DNA from: G965215045 sp965215045
GTDB taxonomy: Bacteria; Pseudomonadota; Gammaproteobacteria; JABABF01
Reading direction: 5' to 3'
Assembly: GCA_965215045.1 (NCBI GenBank)
Contig: OZ244031.1
Span: 1,860,001 to 1,924,000, forward strand
Length of the DNA stretch: 64,000 nucleotides
Positions 8,719 through 16,820 of the stretch are shown here, piece by piece. Under the pieces are notes generated by a model. It was not told the origin of the DNA. It did no database searches and saw only the letters and a list, made by a program, of their open reading frames with translations. How positions within the stretch are numbered: position 1 is the stretch's first letter; each line of letters starts with the position of its first letter. The translations under genes and the position numbers were made by a program.

Positions 8719-10647
8719 TTAGTCAAAAGGAGGGGGGACATAAAAGGAACGGATAACCCTCGCGTATTGCAGGATATTGGGTTTACCCTTGAACTGCAGC
8801 AGGCTGACTTTTTGCCCCGGGTTCCACGGCCAGATCCAACACAAAATATAATTTGTAGCCATTAACTTTACTGTCTCCACAAGCTTGTGTTTTATCCGCG
8901 TTTTTAGCTCTCTTTTCGTCTTCGGACCGTAGGCGATAGGTTTTTCGGTTCCTATTCGCACCTTGTGGGTACCGAGCATTTTTCCATTTTTCTTGTAAAC
9001 AATCCACGGCAGGTAAAAATTGTACCCCCAATCAAACAGTAAAACATCGATCGGCACTTGTATGGAATGCTCTTGCTGCAGCAGTCTGCGCGCGCAATCT
9101 TGGCGAATCATGTATGCTTGCGTTCCGTAAACCGTTCCTACACGGCGGCTGACCCGGTAACGATTGGGCAACGTGATTGACCGGTAGCGTGAAAGGGTCA
9201 TCCCTTTTATATTCAACGATTGTCCGGTAACCAACTGCAATACCTGGTATTCTTTCGGCACATCATAGCCATTGAGAAACCTGGAAAATTCTTCGTCGAC
9301 TGCCACGTCATCTTCAAGTACCAGGCACTCGGGGAGATTCCTGTCACACATGGTCCGGTAGACTTTCATGTGAGAAAGGTAGCAGCCAATTTCACCGGGC
9401 AATAACTGGCGATGGAATTTTTCCATGGATAGTGCTGGATCGTATATTTTTTCCAGTTCTTCCGGCGGGATTTCCCCCCCATCGACCCCTTCAATAACTT
9501 CAAAAGAAAGATGCATTTTTTCCAGCTGCTGCTCCATGAACTTGAGTCTTTGCTTGTCGTGTTTCAAATTGATCAGGAAAATGTGGGGCCTGCTCTTGGT
9601 GCGAATCGCTTTTGCATGCTTGTTTCGCCCTGGAAGTGCCAGGCTGGAACACGATACCAGGATGTGTTGCCACGGTGAAAGAGCACCGGTGACATCGAGT
9701 AAAGATTTTTTCCTGCCCCTGTTTAATGGTAGGGGGAAGATTTTTTTGAATATCCTATGAGATATGTACCACCATTCTCTTAATACTCCTCTAAATGGAA
9801 ACTTCCGGGGTCGGATTTTTTTTCTTGCTGCATACTGTAGACGTCCTCGTTCCTTTCTAATCAGGCTGTTTTCATCCAAGTGTTCCCCGACGGTAATAAG
9901 GTTTTGGCCTGGTTTATAACTGGACTTCTTGTACAAGAACCAAGGTATGTAGTAATTGTATCTCCAGTCAAACAATATGTCATCAATGGGTAACTTAATT
10001 GGCAGCAAAAGTTCAAGCAGTTCACTGGCAAGGGAACGCCGGATGATATAAGCCATGGTGCCGTAACAGATATCGTAATTCCGAACTGCGATGTAATCCA
10101 GTGGGAAATGAATATTCCCGAGATGGGAGAACCTGTTTTTTTTCCGAGACTCTATTTTCCATGATGTGCCCATTTGCAGTAATCGGCAATCCGGCGGCAT
10201 CCGGTCCCACGCTTTCAGGATGGGAATAATATCCTTGTCCAGCACAACGTCATCTTCCAGGACGAGAGCCTCGGGCAGGTTTTCTTCCGTCATGATTTTA
10301 TAGATTTTCCAGTGTGAGAGATAACAGCCGATTTCCTCCTTTGTTATCAGGCGTCCAATGTTTTTTTGTGTTAGTTCCGGGTCGTATATTTGCTGCAATT
10401 CTTCCATGATTAACTTTTTTCCATCGACCGCGGAAACCTTGCGAAAAGGAATTCCCAGGTCCTGCAGTTGCCGGGCCATGAACGCATACCTTTCGGGTGA
10501 ACGCTCCAGGCTGACCACGAAAACGGCGGGCAGCATCCCCGCCTGACTGTGCCCCTTGACCCCGGTGTCCGTCTCCTGCCTGGCCGGGTCGTCGTTCCCG
10601 GCCGTTTCGATGATTCGTACAGCCGCTTGGAACAGGTCGGAATTCAT
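8719..10647 (-). CDS. Tandem-domain family 25 glycosyltransferase (LPS-type)
   Basis: A 642-residue protein with two GT25 domains. The first starts near residue 40 (PAVFVVSLERSPERY), with YLSHWKIYKIM and VLEDDVVLDKDI; the second starts PHIFLINLKHDKQRL, with YLSHMKVYRTM and VLEDDVAVDEEF. Both acidic motifs are intact, unlike the neighbouring paralogue. I chose the ATG at 10647 because it lies just beyond the galE stop; an in-frame start at 10728 would overlap galE by about 60 bp. Both GT25 genes end with similar tails (LLQFKGKPN and LLQFKGEPN), showing duplication. This is the middle gene of galE-GT25-GT25, consistent with a galactose-using LPS modification, which is inference. Confidence 0.85.
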   Translation of the reverse strand: MNSDLFQAAVRIIETAGNDDPARQETDTGVKGHSQAGMLPAVFVVSLERSPERYAFMARQLQDLGIPFRKVSAVDGKKLIMEELQQIYDPELTQKNIGRLITKEEIGCYLSHWKIYKIMTEENLPEALVLEDDVVLDKDIIPILKAWDRMPPDCRLLQMGTSWKIESRKKNRFSHLGNIHFPLDYIAVRNYDICYGTMAYIIRRSLASELLELLLPIKLPIDDILFDWRYNYYIPWFLYKKSSYKPGQNLITVGEHLDENSLIRKERGRLQYAARKKIRPRKFPFRGVLREWWYISHRIFKKIFPLPLNRGRKKSLLDVTGALSPWQHILVSCSSLALPGRNKHAKAIRTKSRPHIFLINLKHDKQRLKFMEQQLEKMHLSFEVIEGVDGGEIPPEELEKIYDPALSMEKFHRQLLPGEIGCYLSHMKVYRTMCDRNLPECLVLEDDVAVDEEFSRFLNGYDVPKEYQVLQLVTGQSLNIKGMTLSRYRSITLPNRYRVSRRVGTVYGTQAYMIRQDCARRLLQQEHSIQVPIDVLLFDWGYNFYLPWIVYKKNGKMLGTHKVRIGTEKPIAYGPKTKRELKTRIKHKLVETVKLMATNYILCWIWPWNPGQKVSLLQFKGKPNILQYARVIRSFYVPPPFD

Positions 10648-10664
10648 GGCGACAGGGGCAGGTC

Positions 10665-11705
10665 TCAGTCCTGGGAAGCCCGGTACCCGTCCGGGTTTTT
10701 TTGCCGCCAATTCCAAGCGTCGCGACACATGTCTTCAAGGCTTTTTTCTGACTGCCAACCGAGTATTCTTTGCGCCTCCAGGGTCTCGGCGTAGCATTGT
10801 GCAATATCTCCAGGGCGGCGCGGTTCAACCCGGTACGGAATTTTCGCCCCGGTGGCCTGTTCAAAGGCGGCAATGATCTCCAGCACGGAAAAACCGCACC
10901 CCGTACCCAGGTTGCAGCACAGCAGTCCGGGAGGCATGGATTGCAATTTTTCCAGTGCTTTCAGGTGTCCCTGTCCCAGGTCGATGACATGCACGTAGTC
11001 CCGTACCCCGGTGCCGTCCGGGGTCGGGTAGTCATCTCCGAAAACGGAAAGATGGGGGAAGCGCCCGGCCGCCACCCCGCTGAGATAGGGCATCAGGTTA
11101 TTCGGCGGGTCGCGCGGTTCTTCGCCGATCAGGCCGGAAGGATGGGCGCCGATAGGATTAAAGTAGCGCAGCAATGCAATACGCCAGGGTTGTTCCGTGG
11201 CGGCGAGACTGCGCAGAATTTTTTCCACCATCAACTTGGATTCCCCGTAAGGATTGACCGGCTCTGTCGGGCAGTTTTCCCGGATTGGCATTTGTCTTGG
11301 CGCCCCGTACACGGTGGCAGAAGAACTGAATACAAGGCGGAAAACTTGCGCCTGTTGCATGGCTTGAAACAGGTTGAGGGCCCCCAGGACATTGACGTGA
11401 TAGTAGCGTAAAGGGTCCTGCATCGATTCAGACACTGCTTTCAGACCGGCGAGATGGGCAACGGCGTCAAAACGGTGTTCGTGGAACAAGGCCGACAATT
11501 CCGCTCCCTGTAGCAGGTCCAGTTGATGCAGTTGCGGCGTGTACCCGGTAATCTCGGCAATTCTCTCGAGCACGGCGGCATCGCTGTTGGCGAGGTTATC
11601 GACAATACTGGGCTCGTGCCCCGCCTCGATCAATTCCACGCAAAGGTGAGCCCCGATATAGCCGGTGCCGCCAGTGACGAGAATATGCATGCTCTTATCC
11701 TGCAT
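10665..11705 (-). CDS. galE: UDP-glucose 4-epimerase
   Basis: Interconverts UDP-glucose and UDP-galactose with bound NAD. Extended SDR: NAD motif VTGGTGYIGAHL at residues 10-21, the SSSATVYG segment and the catalytic Tyr-x3-Lys in NPYGESKLMVEKIL. 346 residues, typical length. An alternative ATG six codons in (11690) would give the more usual MHILVTGG start. It is divergent from ribA and is followed after 17 bp by the two GT25 genes, so it probably supplies UDP-galactose to them. Confidence 0.96.
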   Translation of the reverse strand: MQDKSMHILVTGGTGYIGAHLCVELIEAGHEPSIVDNLANSDAAVLERIAEITGYTPQLHQLDLLQGAELSALFHEHRFDAVAHLAGLKAVSESMQDPLRYYHVNVLGALNLFQAMQQAQVFRLVFSSSATVYGAPRQMPIRENCPTEPVNPYGESKLMVEKILRSLAATEQPWRIALLRYFNPIGAHPSGLIGEEPRDPPNNLMPYLSGVAAGRFPHLSVFGDDYPTPDGTGVRDYVHVIDLGQGHLKALEKLQSMPPGLLCCNLGTGCGFSVLEIIAAFEQATGAKIPYRVEPRRPGDIAQCYAETLEAQRILGWQSEKSLEDMCRDAWNWRQKNPDGYRASQD

Positions 11706-11718
11706 ACAAAACGCCGGA

Positions 11719-11754
11719 ATTTTAGCATAGGATGAATCCCGTCCATGCTAAAAT
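11719..11754. promoter_or_regulatory. 10-bp perfect inverted repeat between galE and ribA
   Basis: ATTTTAGCAT at 11719-11728 and its exact reverse complement ATGCTAAAAT at 11745-11754 are separated by 16 bp in the 129-bp divergent region. AT-rich arms are unusual in this GC-rich DNA. It could be an operator for divergent control or a pair of overlapping -10 elements (TAAAAT on each strand). No regulator gene is adjacent. Confidence 0.45.
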
Positions 11755-11834
11755 AAATCTTGGTTTCATCATCATAAAAACAGTTTCAACGGCGTCTTTT
11801 TCAACGCCGGAGAGCGGTTGGAAATTTGCGGGCT

Positions 11835-12422
11835 ATGACTTTTCGCTGTGTCTCTTCGTCCCGTCTTCCAACCCAGTGGGCGGAATTCACGGTGCATGTG
11901 TTTTCGGACCCGAAGTATGAACGAGAGCACCTGGTCATCTCCCTGGGAGAATTGCAGGACCAAAAGGGCGGGATCCTGGCCCGTGTTCACTCCAGCTGCC
12001 TGACCGGGGACACCCTGTTCAGCCTGCGTTGCGATTGTGGTGCGCAGTTGCAGTTGGCGTTGCAAAAAATTGCCGGTGAAGGCCAGGGGCTGCTGCTGTA
12101 CTTGCAGCAGGAAGGGCGCGGCATTGGTCTGACCAACAAGATTCGCGCCTATCATTTGCAGGACGAGGGAGTGGATACCGTGGAGGCCAACCTGCAACTG
12201 GGCTTCCCGCCGGACCGTCGCCGGTACAGTGCCTGCCGCGATATTTTCCAGCATTTCGGCATCCGTCACTTGCGCCTGATGACGAATAACCCGGAAAAGG
12301 TCAAGGCCCTGCGCGCCCTGGGGCTGGAAATCACCGAGCGCATTCCGCATCGCACGGGGCGCAATCCACACAACGAAAAATACCTGCAGACCAAGATTGA
12401 AAAGATGGGGCACCTGCCCTGA
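11835..12422 (+). CDS. ribA: GTP cyclohydrolase II
   Basis: First step of riboflavin synthesis: GTP to diaminopyrimidine, formate and pyrophosphate. The three zinc cysteines are in SSCLTGDTLFSLRCDCGAQL, followed by YLQQEGRGIGL and the GTP-binding and catalytic region RRYSACRDIF and LMTNNPEKV. 195 residues from the ATG at 11835; a TTG nine bases upstream is less likely. This is the stand-alone RibA form, not a RibBA fusion. It is convergent with dxs and divergent from galE, so it is transcribed alone. Confidence 0.96.
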   Translation: MTFRCVSSSRLPTQWAEFTVHVFSDPKYEREHLVISLGELQDQKGGILARVHSSCLTGDTLFSLRCDCGAQLQLALQKIAGEGQGLLLYLQQEGRGIGLTNKIRAYHLQDEGVDTVEANLQLGFPPDRRRYSACRDIFQHFGIRHLRLMTNNPEKVKALRALGLEITERIPHRTGRNPHNEKYLQTKIEKMGHLP

Positions 12423-12451
12423 GGTGCCGGGGTTCGCAACTTCTGTGCGCA

Positions 12452-12464
12452 CCTGCCCGGCAGG
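12452..12464. terminator. Small GC hairpin between convergent ribA and dxs
   Basis: CCTGCCCGGCAGG forms a 5-6 bp stem with a tiny loop in the 48-bp gap between the convergent ends. It lacks a T-run on either side, so it is only a weak candidate for a shared terminator. Confidence 0.25.
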
Positions 12465-12470
12465 CACCGC

Positions 12471-14357
12471 TCAGTCTGCCAGGACCTGGAGGCGTTCGCG
12501 GATGGATTTTTCAATTCCCGCCGCGTGCAGGCCGCACATTTCCAGTTGTTCCGTCCGGCTGGCGTGTTCTATGAAGCGGTCGGGAATCCCCAGGTGCAGG
12601 GTTGAAACACGCCTTCCCGTCGCGGCCAGGTGTTCTGCCACCGCTTCCCCGGCACCTCCGGCCACGGCGTTGTCCTCCACCGTGACCAATAACTGGTGCG
12701 AGGTGCTGAGCTGATCGATCAGCCCGGTATCCAGGGGTTTGACGAAACGCATGTTTAGCACGGTGGCATCCAGTGCTTCCCCGCATTGCAAGGCCTGGGG
12801 CAGGACGGCACCGAAACTGAGGATGGCGACCTTTTCCCCTTGCCGGCGCACTTGCGCTTTGCCCGGCGGAACGGTGGCGAGGCTTTTGTCCTGCACCGGG
12901 GCGGGTGCCAATCCCCGGGGGTAACGCACTGCGGCGGGACCGGGATATTGCAGGCCGGTCTCCAGCAACTGGCGCATTTCATCGGCGTCTGCGGGTGCCA
13001 TGATCAACAGCCTGGGGATGCAGCGCAAGTAGCTCAGGTCGAAAGCACCGGCATGCGTGGGGCCGTCCTCGCCCACCAGCCCGGCGCGGTCGATCGCAAA
13101 CAGCATGTCGATATTCTGCAAGGCGACGTCATGTACCAACTGGTCATAGGCGCGTTGCAGGAAAGTGGAATAGATGGCTGCCACCGGTTTCATACCCTCG
13201 CAGGCGAGACCGGCGGCAAAGGTCACGCAATGCTGCTCGGCAATTGCCACGTCGTAGAAGCGTTCCGGGTAACGCTGTGCAAACTCGTTCATTCCCGACC
13301 CTTCAGCCATCGCCGGGGTCACGGCCACCAACTGCGGCTCACGCTCCGCCGCTTCGCACAGCCAGTCCCCGAATACTTCCTGGTACTTGGGGCGCTGCTG
13401 GGAGTTTTTAGCCCCTGTCCCGGGTTGGATTTCTATCTTGGCGATGGCGTGATGCTTCACAGGTGCCTCTTCTGCAGGCCGGTAGCCCTTGCCCTTGACG
13501 GTCAGGATATGCAGCATTTGCGGGCCTTCGCGTTCGCGCAGGTTGCGGATGGTATTGAGTAGCAGGGGCAGGTTGTGTCCGTCGATGGGGCCGATGTAAT
13601 TCCAGCCCAATTCTTCAAACAGGGTACCCGGGGAGACCATGCCCTTGACGTGTTCTTCGGTGCGCCGGGCGAATTCCCAGGTGGCGGGCATGCGGGACAG
13701 GATTTTTTTGCTCCCCTCCCGGAAGGAACTGTACAGCTTGCTCGACCATATACGGGCGAAATAGTTGTGCAGGCCCCCGGTATTGCGAGAGATAGACATC
13801 TGGTTGTCATTTAACACCACCAGCATGTTGGGACGGACGTCCCCTGCATGGGCCAGGGCCTCGTACGCCATTCCAGCGGTCATGCCGCCATCACCGATAA
13901 TCGCCGCCACCCGGCGCGTTTCTTCCCGGTGGCGAATCGCCATGGCCATACCGAGAGCGGCACTGATGCTGGTGCTGGAATGCCCGGCACCAAAATGGTC
14001 GTACGGGCTTTCCTCCCGCTTGAGAAAACCGGAAATTCCGCCGCGCTGGCGCAGCGAGGGCATTTGTTCGCGGCGCCCGCTCAGGATCTTGTGCGGGTAG
14101 GCCTGGTGTCCCACATCCCAGACCAGGGGTTCCCGGGGCGTGTCATAAAGATAATGCAGGGCAATGCTTAATTCCACCACACCGAGATTGGCACCGAAAT
14201 GGCCGCCGGTGTGTCCGATGGTATACAGCAGGAAGGCGCGCAGTTCATCGGCCAGCTGTGGCAGTTGCTTCTCCTTCAGCGCGCGCAATTCCCCGGGATT
14301 GCGCACGGTATCCAGCAGTGGAGTCTGCGGGGGAGTGCGGGGGATCTCATCAAACAT
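12471..14357 (-). CDS. dxs: 1-deoxy-D-xylulose-5-phosphate synthase
   Basis: Thiamine-diphosphate-dependent condensation of pyruvate and glyceraldehyde phosphate, the entry step of the MEP isoprenoid pathway and also a precursor source for thiazole. Motifs: GHTGGHFGANLGVVEL, the ThDP motif beginning IIGDGGMTAGMAYEA and ending in NDNQMSIS, and the transketolase Pyr domain GEDGPTHAGAFDLSYL. I chose the ATG at 14357 (MFDEIPRTP), giving 628 residues, near the usual 620; the frame remains open to 14405. It follows ispA on the same strand, the common gammaproteobacterial xseB-ispA-dxs order. Confidence 0.97.
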   Translation of the reverse strand: MFDEIPRTPPQTPLLDTVRNPGELRALKEKQLPQLADELRAFLLYTIGHTGGHFGANLGVVELSIALHYLYDTPREPLVWDVGHQAYPHKILSGRREQMPSLRQRGGISGFLKREESPYDHFGAGHSSTSISAALGMAMAIRHREETRRVAAIIGDGGMTAGMAYEALAHAGDVRPNMLVVLNDNQMSISRNTGGLHNYFARIWSSKLYSSFREGSKKILSRMPATWEFARRTEEHVKGMVSPGTLFEELGWNYIGPIDGHNLPLLLNTIRNLREREGPQMLHILTVKGKGYRPAEEAPVKHHAIAKIEIQPGTGAKNSQQRPKYQEVFGDWLCEAAEREPQLVAVTPAMAEGSGMNEFAQRYPERFYDVAIAEQHCVTFAAGLACEGMKPVAAIYSTFLQRAYDQLVHDVALQNIDMLFAIDRAGLVGEDGPTHAGAFDLSYLRCIPRLLIMAPADADEMRQLLETGLQYPGPAAVRYPRGLAPAPVQDKSLATVPPGKAQVRRQGEKVAILSFGAVLPQALQCGEALDATVLNMRFVKPLDTGLIDQLSTSHQLLVTVEDNAVAGGAGEAVAEHLAATGRRVSTLHLGIPDRFIEHASRTEQLEMCGLHAAGIEKSIRERLQVLAD

Positions 14358-14495
14358 TGCGTGCAGCCCTGTCTTGAGGCAACCCGGGGCGGATGCGCCT
14401 GTCAAACCCGGCCCGCTGCCCGGTAGATTGTACCAGAACGGGCTGTCGTCTCCAGCTGGATACGCTTGCTGCGACCGGTGACGGGTGCCTGTTAT

Positions 14496-15389
14496 TCAGT
14501 CTTCGTATTCCGTCATCGCCGCCGACAGGGTGCGCAGAGAATCCGCGCTGCTGCCAAAATATTCCAAGGCCGCCAAGGCCTGTTCGTGCAGTTCCCGTAT
14601 TCTTTTTTGGGCCGTTTCGACGCCGGCGACCGCCGGGTAAGAGACAGCATCCGGCGGCTCTTGCGGTGCACCGTCTGCGGCGCGGAAATCCAGCAGGTCG
14701 TCTCGCACCTGGAATGCCAGGCCCATCGGCTCGGCAAACCGGGTGAGGGCTTCATACTGGGCTGCATCCGCATCCCGCGCAATGGCACCCAGCAGCACAC
14801 AGGCGCAGATCAGCGACCCGGTCTTGGCGCGGTGAATCTTTTCCAGGCCCGGGACGTCGGGGGCGGCGTCCCGCACCAGCAGGTCCATCGCCTGGCCGCC
14901 GGCCATGCCGTTGATGCCAATGGAAGCTGCGAGCAGGGCGATCATGCACAGCTTCTGCTCGGGTCGCAAGGCCTGGCAATGCGCCAGCAATTCAAAGGCG
15001 CGCACCTGCAGGGCATCGCCGGCGAGAATTGCCATGCCCTCGCCAAACAACACGTGGCAGGCCGGCTTGCCGCGCCGCACATCGTCATTGTCCATGGATG
15101 GCAAATCGTCATGAATCAGCGAATAGGCGTGGATGAATTCCACCGCGCAGGCGATCTCATCCAGTTCCTGGCCATCGCCATTGCCGACAGCCTCGGCCGC
15201 TGCATAGACCAGTGCCGGGCGAATATATTTGCCGCCGCTCAACACGCTGTAGCGCATCGCCTCCAGCAGGTACGGTGCCAAGGGCTCCCGTTCATCGGCT
15301 TGTGCACCGGGTAACTGTCGTTCCAGGACATCTACCAGGGTTGCGGAAAAATCCCCGGACAAGTCTGCCCCGCCGGTTCTGTCGTTCAA
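14496..15389 (-). CDS. ispA: Polyprenyl (farnesyl/geranyl) diphosphate synthase
   Basis: Chain elongation of isoprenyl diphosphates. The first Asp-rich motif is HDDLPSMDNDD and the second is FQVRDDLLDF, with the substrate-binding GGKYIRPALV before them. 297 residues, the normal IspA length; the residues before the first Asp-rich motif (EFIHAYSLI) fit a short-chain C15 product. It lies between xseB (8 bp upstream) and dxs, a conserved operon. Confidence 0.95.
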   Translation of the reverse strand: MNDRTGGADLSGDFSATLVDVLERQLPGAQADEREPLAPYLLEAMRYSVLSGGKYIRPALVYAAAEAVGNGDGQELDEIACAVEFIHAYSLIHDDLPSMDNDDVRRGKPACHVLFGEGMAILAGDALQVRAFELLAHCQALRPEQKLCMIALLAASIGINGMAGGQAMDLLVRDAAPDVPGLEKIHRAKTGSLICACVLLGAIARDADAAQYEALTRFAEPMGLAFQVRDDLLDFRAADGAPQEPPDAVSYPAVAGVETAQKRIRELHEQALAALEYFGSSADSLRTLSAAMTEYED

Positions 15390-15397
15390 GATAAAGA

Positions 15398-15652
15398 TCA
15401 GGAGACCGGGTCGTCATCATCGGCCGGCGGCGTCCCGGCGGCCGACTCGCCATCCGCGCTGAGTTTCTTGATGCGCAGCTCGGCATTCTCAAGTGCCGCT
15501 TGGCATTGGCTCGCCAGGGCGATGCCCTCTTCGAAAGCGTGCAGGGCTTCTTCCAGGCTTAATTTTCCACTTTCCATTTGCTCGGCAACCTGTTCCAATC
15601 GCGCCAGGGCTTTTTCAAAATCCTGTATTTTTTCTTTCTTGGCGGCGGGCAT
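15398..15652 (-). CDS. xseB: Exodeoxyribonuclease VII small subunit
   Basis: An 84-residue protein with the XseB signature FEKALARLEQVAEQMESGKL followed by LEEALHAFEEGIAL, forming a helical hairpin that binds XseA. The acidic, low-complexity C-terminus (PPADDDDP) is usual. First gene of the xseB-ispA-dxs unit; xseA is not in the window. Confidence 0.95.
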   Translation of the reverse strand: MPAAKKEKIQDFEKALARLEQVAEQMESGKLSLEEALHAFEEGIALASQCQAALENAELRIKKLSADGESAAGTPPADDDDPVS

Positions 15653-15815
15653 GGAGGGCGGGTGCTCCGTGGATTGTGCGGGTGCGGGCCTGCGATTGGG
15701 CGGCGCACATTATATCCATTTTGCCTAAGACTTCCGGGCACAGGCATTCCCGGGGCAAGGACACTTGCGCTCCAGTGCCTGTTTTGTGCGGCGATATCCT
15801 GTCTAGTCAACATTT

Positions 15816-15821
15816 TATAAT
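15816..15821 (+). promoter_or_regulatory. Consensus -10 (TATAAT) upstream of the methyltransferase gene
   Basis: A perfect TATAAT followed by a GC-rich discriminator lies 67 bp before the ATG at 15888, in the 235-bp region divergent from xseB. No good -35 hexamer is at the expected distance. The gene has a clear AAGGAA ribosome site five bases before its ATG. Confidence 0.35.
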
Positions 15822-15887
15822 ACGGTGCTGCAAGTACCCGGGCGGTCTGCAGCCGCCGTGAAAAACAAGCCGTGAAAAGGAACTGAA

Positions 15888-16670
15888 ATGCTCACTGCCA
15901 TCCCCAGGATTTGGAACCGGGCCCGCAAAGTCAAGAAGAGAGTCAAATACGATCTCAGCCTGGTGTTTGCCCGGTTGAGACGCCGCTATTATCGATTGCT
16001 GCCGGGAGCCGTTGCCCCGGGCAGCCCCTCATGGCTTGCGGAGAGAGAAATACGATACGGGGGATTGCAGGCCGGCGCCAGGAGAAAGCAGAGCCCATTC
16101 GCCCCGGGGAATTATTATTCATGGACTCATCAAATCCATCAAGGCGGCGATCGCATGCTGAAACATGCGTATGCTCCCGTGTATTCCAGGTACTTGCAAG
16201 AGTATATTCAGCCCCGGAAGGAAGCCCCCATCACCCTGGTGGAAATCGGGGTTTTGCACGGCACCGGCCTGGCAATATGGAGCGAGCTGTTTCCCTCCGC
16301 CCGGATTATCGGTCTCGATATCGATTTGAGTTATATAGAGGGCAACATGGACCAGCTGCTGGCGCGGGGGGCTTTCAAAAACGGTCTTCCGGAGCTCTAT
16401 GAGTTCGACCAGTTCCGGGATGACAACCGGGAGTTTTTCCGGGAGTTGCTGGGCGAGGATACGGTCGATATATGCATCGACGACGCCTCTCATGACAAGC
16501 GGGTGACTGCCAGAACTTTCCTGGAAATCCAGCCACATCTCGCTACAAACGCCTGCTACTTTATAGAGGACTGTCCCAAGGCGCGCCGCCACCTGCCGGC
16601 ACTGCCGCCGGGGCATCAACTCAAACGCCACGGCAAGCTGCTCGTCATTCGCCGCCGCGGGCACCCCTGA
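15888..16670 (+). CDS. Class I SAM-dependent methyltransferase-like protein
   Basis: 260 residues. The Rossmann motif I is TLVEIGVLHGTGLAIW (about residue 112) followed by IIGLDIDLSY and DICIDDASHD, as in the CmcI/rhamnosyl O-methyltransferase-like group acting on sugars and natural products. The basic N-terminus (RARKVKKRVKYDL) and YSWTHQIHQGGDRMLKHAY resemble methyltransferases found in polysaccharide clusters. It faces the LPS core genes convergently. Role in glycan O-methylation is inference; the substrate is unknown. Confidence 0.65.
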   Translation: MLTAIPRIWNRARKVKKRVKYDLSLVFARLRRRYYRLLPGAVAPGSPSWLAEREIRYGGLQAGARRKQSPFAPGNYYSWTHQIHQGGDRMLKHAYAPVYSRYLQEYIQPRKEAPITLVEIGVLHGTGLAIWSELFPSARIIGLDIDLSYIEGNMDQLLARGAFKNGLPELYEFDQFRDDNREFFRELLGEDTVDICIDDASHDKRVTARTFLEIQPHLATNACYFIEDCPKARRHLPALPPGHQLKRHGKLLVIRRRGHP

Positions 16671-16820
16671 TAGTCGCGGTTTGCTGCCGTCGCCGCAGCG
16701 CACACCGGGGGATTGCATTGTGCAGCACCTTGCCCCTGATCTCCTCGGTCTGTCTGCGGGCGCAGGCTTCGGCGTTGTCAAAAAAGTTAATCCAGTGTTC
16801 CCAGGCCAGGGCCAAGCATC

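Noticed and set aside
9816..10143. T8 runs in the GT25 gene as further phase-variation tracts
   Set aside because: The frame is intact, runs of eight T occur by chance in AT-richer genes, and paralogues do not show length changes at these sites.
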